Source: an uncultured Oscillospiraceae bacterium (GTDB lineage: Bacteria > Bacillota > Clostridia > Oscillospirales > Ruminococcaceae). From it: DNA of 16,567 nt. The stretch lies in assembly GCA_910579545.1 (NCBI GenBank), contig CAJTVI010000059.1:1-16567 (forward strand), in the 5' to 3' direction. The position numbers and the translations under genes were made by a program. This document shows positions 14,409-16,567 of the stretch, in pieces; position 1 is the first letter of the stretch, and each line of letters opens with the position of its first letter. A model generated the notes under the pieces. It was not told the DNA's origin. It was given only the letters and a program-made list of their open reading frames with translations, and searched no databases.

Positions 14409-14454
14409 AGCAGAGGGGAGTTGAACCCGGGCCGGGTTCGGCCCCCCTCCTGCT
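14409..14454 (+). repeat. Large near-perfect hairpin in the leader of the XRE regulator
   Basis: AGCAGAGGGG (14409-14418) pairs with CCCCTCCTGCT (14444-14454, one bulged C), and GAACCC (14423-14428) pairs with GGGTTC (14434-14439) around a GGGCC loop; the bases between can form one G-C and two wobble pairs. It is followed by CTAAAGG, not a T-run, so it is not a simple terminator. One arm recurs at 57-80. A second hairpin follows with GGGGGCG and CGCCCCC at about 14464-14487, then eight A. Confidence 0.75.
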
Positions 14455-14522
14455 AAAGGCTGAGCGGGGGCGCGGATGCCGCCCCCCCAAAAAAAAGCGG
14501 CGATTGCAAGGAGGCGAAACGG

Positions 14523-15278
14523 ATGGACGCAGCGGCACTGGGCAGGCTGATCGCCGCCCGCCGCAAGGAACAGCAGATGACCCAGGCCGAGCTGGCCGAA
14601 CTGCTGCATGTTACCAGCAAGGCCGTGAGCCGCTGGGAGCGCGGCGTGGGCTTTCCCGACATTACCACCCTGGAGCCGCTGACCGCCGCTTTGGGCCTGC
14701 GCCCGGCCGAGCTGCTGGCCTGCGCCCGGCAGGGGGCAGCGCCGGCGGACGGGGAGGCCGCGGCCGCGCAAAAGCGGCTGCGCCGGGGCTTTTGGCGGCT
14801 GTTTGCCAAGGCCTTTGGGGCGGTGGCAGGGCTGTTTTTGCTCTCTGCGCTGGCGCAGTACCTTGTAGATGTTGTGTGGATGCGCACCGCGCGAATCACC
14901 GAGTATGCGGCCGGCCTTGCGGGGCTGTGCATCCGGGCGGCGCGGTACCTCGCGGCCGCCCTTGCGGGGCTCTGGCTGCGGGCAAAGCACCGCGCCCTGC
15001 TGGCCGGGGACCCGCCGGCGCGCCGCCGCTGGGCGCTTGGCCTGCTGGCCTGCCTGCCGGCGGTTTTGCTGGTGCTCAGCCCCCGCGGCCGGCTGATGCG
15101 CGCGCTGCAGGGGGCCATTTACTATCTGGCCGCGCAAAGGCCGGACCTCTGGCTGGCGGTCGTGATCTGCGAGGCCTTTTGCTCCCCTGCCTTTGGGCTC
15201 TGCGTATTGGAGTGCGCCCTGCTGGCGTTTATGCCCCCCTGGCGGCCGGGGCAGGGCGGGGACGCCGCGCGGCAGTGA
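14523..15278 (+). CDS. XRE-family DNA-binding protein with membrane helices
   Basis: A 251-residue protein. Residues 6-62 form a helix-turn-helix domain of the Cro/CI type (MTQAELAELLHVTSKAVSRWERG, 19-41), of the kind that controls its own or nearby genes. After a basic linker (84-92) come about four hydrophobic segments: about 95-119, 127-151, 169-186 and 209-237. It is therefore probably a membrane-bound regulator, a layout often seen in Firmicutes. There is no ligand domain I recognise. GGAGG lies 8 nt before the ATG. It is divergent from the NifU-like/GGGtGRT operon and convergent with the MFS gene, with only 13 nt between their stops and no clear terminator. Either neighbour could be its target; this is a guess. 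Confidence 0.88.
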   Translation: MDAAALGRLIAARRKEQQMTQAELAELLHVTSKAVSRWERGVGFPDITTLEPLTAALGLRPAELLACARQGAAPADGEAAAAQKRLRRGFWRLFAKAFGAVAGLFLLSALAQYLVDVVWMRTARITEYAAGLAGLCIRAARYLAAALAGLWLRAKHRALLAGDPPARRRWALGLLACLPAVLLVLSPRGRLMRALQGAIYYLAAQRPDLWLAVVICEAFCSPAFGLCVLECALLAFMPPWRPGQGGDAARQ

Positions 15279-15291
15279 GCGCCGCGCCCCA

Positions 15292-16488
15292 TCACAGCCT
15301 GTCCCCTTGGGTGGGGCGCAGCAAAAGGGTGCAGGCAAGGCCGCCGGCGGCCGCGGCCATGGCGATATAGTGCCGGCCGGCCGTAAGGCCGAGGGCCCTG
15401 GCCAAAAGCGGGAAGCCGATGCTGCCCGCGCTCATGCCCAGGGCCAGAAAGCCGTAGTTGACCCCCGCGTGGGGCAGGCCAAAGAGGTCGCTGGAGAGGG
15501 CCGGCAGCACCGCCGCCTCGCCGGAATAGCAAAAGGTGAGCAGCGAGTAGACCAGCACCACCCACCAGCCCCGCGCAAAGAGGAAGGCCAGCGAGAGGGC
15601 CCCGAGCGCTGCAAAGAGCAAGGCGTCGGCGGCGCGGCGGCCAATTTTATCGCTGAGCAGCGGCATGAGCAGCCGGCCGGCCGCGCTGCCCACGCTGCCC
15701 AGCACGATCGAGAGATGGGCCGCGCCCTCCGAAAGGCCGCGCTCGGTGCCCAGCTGCACGATGATGGGGCTGAAGAGCAGCACCGCCGGGGTGGCCAGCG
15801 CCACCACCGCAAAGCCCAGCCAGTACTGCGGGGTTTTGAGCATTTTTGCGGGCGGCAGGTCAAAGGGGGGCTGTTTTTTGCCCCGGCCCTGCTGGCTGGG
15901 CTTTTGTTTGGGGGGCGGCGGGTCGGCCAGCAAAAGGCTGCCCGGGCCGCATACGGCCAGCATGAGCGCCGCCAGCGCCCAGAAGCAGGCCCGGATGCCC
16001 CAGCGCCCGCTGATCGTGCGCACCAAAAAGGTGAGCGCCGCGCCGCTGGCCCCCACCGCCCCGCCGATCACGCCGGTGGCAAGGCCCTTTTTGCCGGCAT
16101 ACCATTTTTGGGCGCAACTCATTACGGCGGGGTACAAAAAGGCGCAGCCCAGCCCCACCGGCAGGCTGAAGGCGAGGTAAAACAGCCCGGCCGCCCCGGC
16201 CGGCACAAACCCGGCCAGGCAAAAGCCGCCGGCCAGCAGCCCGGCCCCCAGCAGCCCGGCGGCGCGGGGGCCGCGCTGGTCCTGCAAAAAGCCGCCCAGC
16301 ACGCAGCCCAGCCCAAACGCACCGATGGTGAGGCTGAAGATGAACTCGGCCGCGCCTTGCGAAAAGCCGTATTCGGTTACCACCGGCCCCTGGAACACCC
16401 CCCAGGCCGCCGGGATGCCGGTGAGCACCTGGATGCACACCCCGGCCGCCAGGATGCACCAGGGATGCGCGGCAACAAATTTTTGCAA
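15292..16488 (-). CDS. MFS transporter, oxalate/formate antiporter-like
   Basis: A secondary transporter of about 398 residues with 12 predicted membrane segments in two halves, joined by a hydrophilic loop rich in Pro, Lys and Gln (about 190-212). Family features are the loop 2-3 motif GGFLQDQRGPR and its counterpart LLSDKIGRR in the second half. The pattern around IPAAWGVFQGPVVTEYGFS and CAQKWYAGKKGLATG fits the oxalate:formate antiporter (OFA) branch; the substrate is probably a small organic acid. I chose a TTG start at 16488 because GGGGGAG (16503-16497) lies 8 nt before it. The GTG at 16497 directly abuts that site and is too close, though it would add only three residues. A dyad at 16514-16528 lies just upstream. 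Confidence 0.9.
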   Translation of the reverse strand: MQKFVAAHPWCILAAGVCIQVLTGIPAAWGVFQGPVVTEYGFSQGAAEFIFSLTIGAFGLGCVLGGFLQDQRGPRAAGLLGAGLLAGGFCLAGFVPAGAAGLFYLAFSLPVGLGCAFLYPAVMSCAQKWYAGKKGLATGVIGGAVGASGAALTFLVRTISGRWGIRACFWALAALMLAVCGPGSLLLADPPPPKQKPSQQGRGKKQPPFDLPPAKMLKTPQYWLGFAVVALATPAVLLFSPIIVQLGTERGLSEGAAHLSIVLGSVGSAAGRLLMPLLSDKIGRRAADALLFAALGALSLAFLFARGWWVVLVYSLLTFCYSGEAAVLPALSSDLFGLPHAGVNYGFLALGMSAGSIGFPLLARALGLTAGRHYIAMAAAAGGLACTLLLRPTQGDRL

Positions 16489-16513
16489 GCGGACCACTCC
16501 CCCTTTTTTGCTC

Positions 16514-16528
16514 GTGCAGGCACTGCAC
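16514..16528. promoter_or_regulatory. Operator-like dyad upstream of the MFS gene
   Basis: GTGCAG (16514-16519) and CTGCAC (16523-16528) form a perfect dyad with a 3-nt centre, 10 nt before the ribosome binding site. A weak -10-like CATACT (minus strand, 16540-16535) lies just upstream. It could be a repressor site at the transcription start or an mRNA hairpin. Confidence 0.4.
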
Positions 16529-16567
16529 AGACAAAGTATGGCCCGCCGCGCCCCGGTTTAACGCCGG

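Overview
The window looks like chromosome of a GC-rich anaerobic Firmicute of the gut, most like the Oscillospiraceae/Ruminococcaceae (Faecalibacterium, Subdoligranulum or Gemmiger-like). The reasons are strong GGAGG-type ribosome binding sites, sigma-A promoters close to TTGACA-17-TATAAT, GC-rich codon use, and genes typical of Clostridia: a GGGtGRT protein, a paralogous EF-G, and a DUF5104-like protein. The placement is an inference from these features; no search was run. Eleven protein genes are supported. No tRNA, rRNA, CRISPR array or transposase was seen.

Layout. 1-351: non-coding, ending in the promoter and leader of a large orphan hybrid histidine kinase (352-3750, +) with a dCache-like outer sensor, two PAS-like domains, a kinase core and two complete receivers. 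A 15-bp perfect terminator (3807-3842) separates it from a convergent minus-strand translation and transcription block. That block, in transcription order, is an EF-G paralogue (8263-6182) with its own promoter and terminator, then greA (5979-5491) and lysS (5428-3893), which share a consensus promoter. 8264-8742 is a dense regulatory interval. It holds the EF-G paralogue promoter, enclosed by a perfect 14-bp inverted repeat (a possible invertible promoter), a 20-bp palindrome and one copy of a 24-bp direct repeat. The second copy lies at 10233-10256. Between the copies sit two plus-strand genes of visibly lower GC, a DUF5104-like membrane-anchored protein and a GNAT acetyltransferase. This looks like a small inserted island.

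From 10311 to 14028 all genes are again on the minus strand: an SDR oxidoreductase, a Gfo/Idh/MocA oxidoreductase, then a two-gene operon of a NifU-like scaffold followed by the GGGtGRT protein. The 14029-14522 gap carries the promoter of that operon and, facing the other way, the promoter and highly folded leader of an XRE-type regulator with predicted membrane helices (14523-15278, +). An OFA-type MFS transporter (16488-15292, -) closes the window.

The three most interesting signals are the possible invertible promoter in front of an EF-G paralogue that lacks the usual switch II histidine; the 24-bp direct repeats around the low-GC gene pair; and the NifU-like/GGGtGRT operon, a conserved pair of unknown function whose scaffold partner lacks some of the expected cluster ligands.
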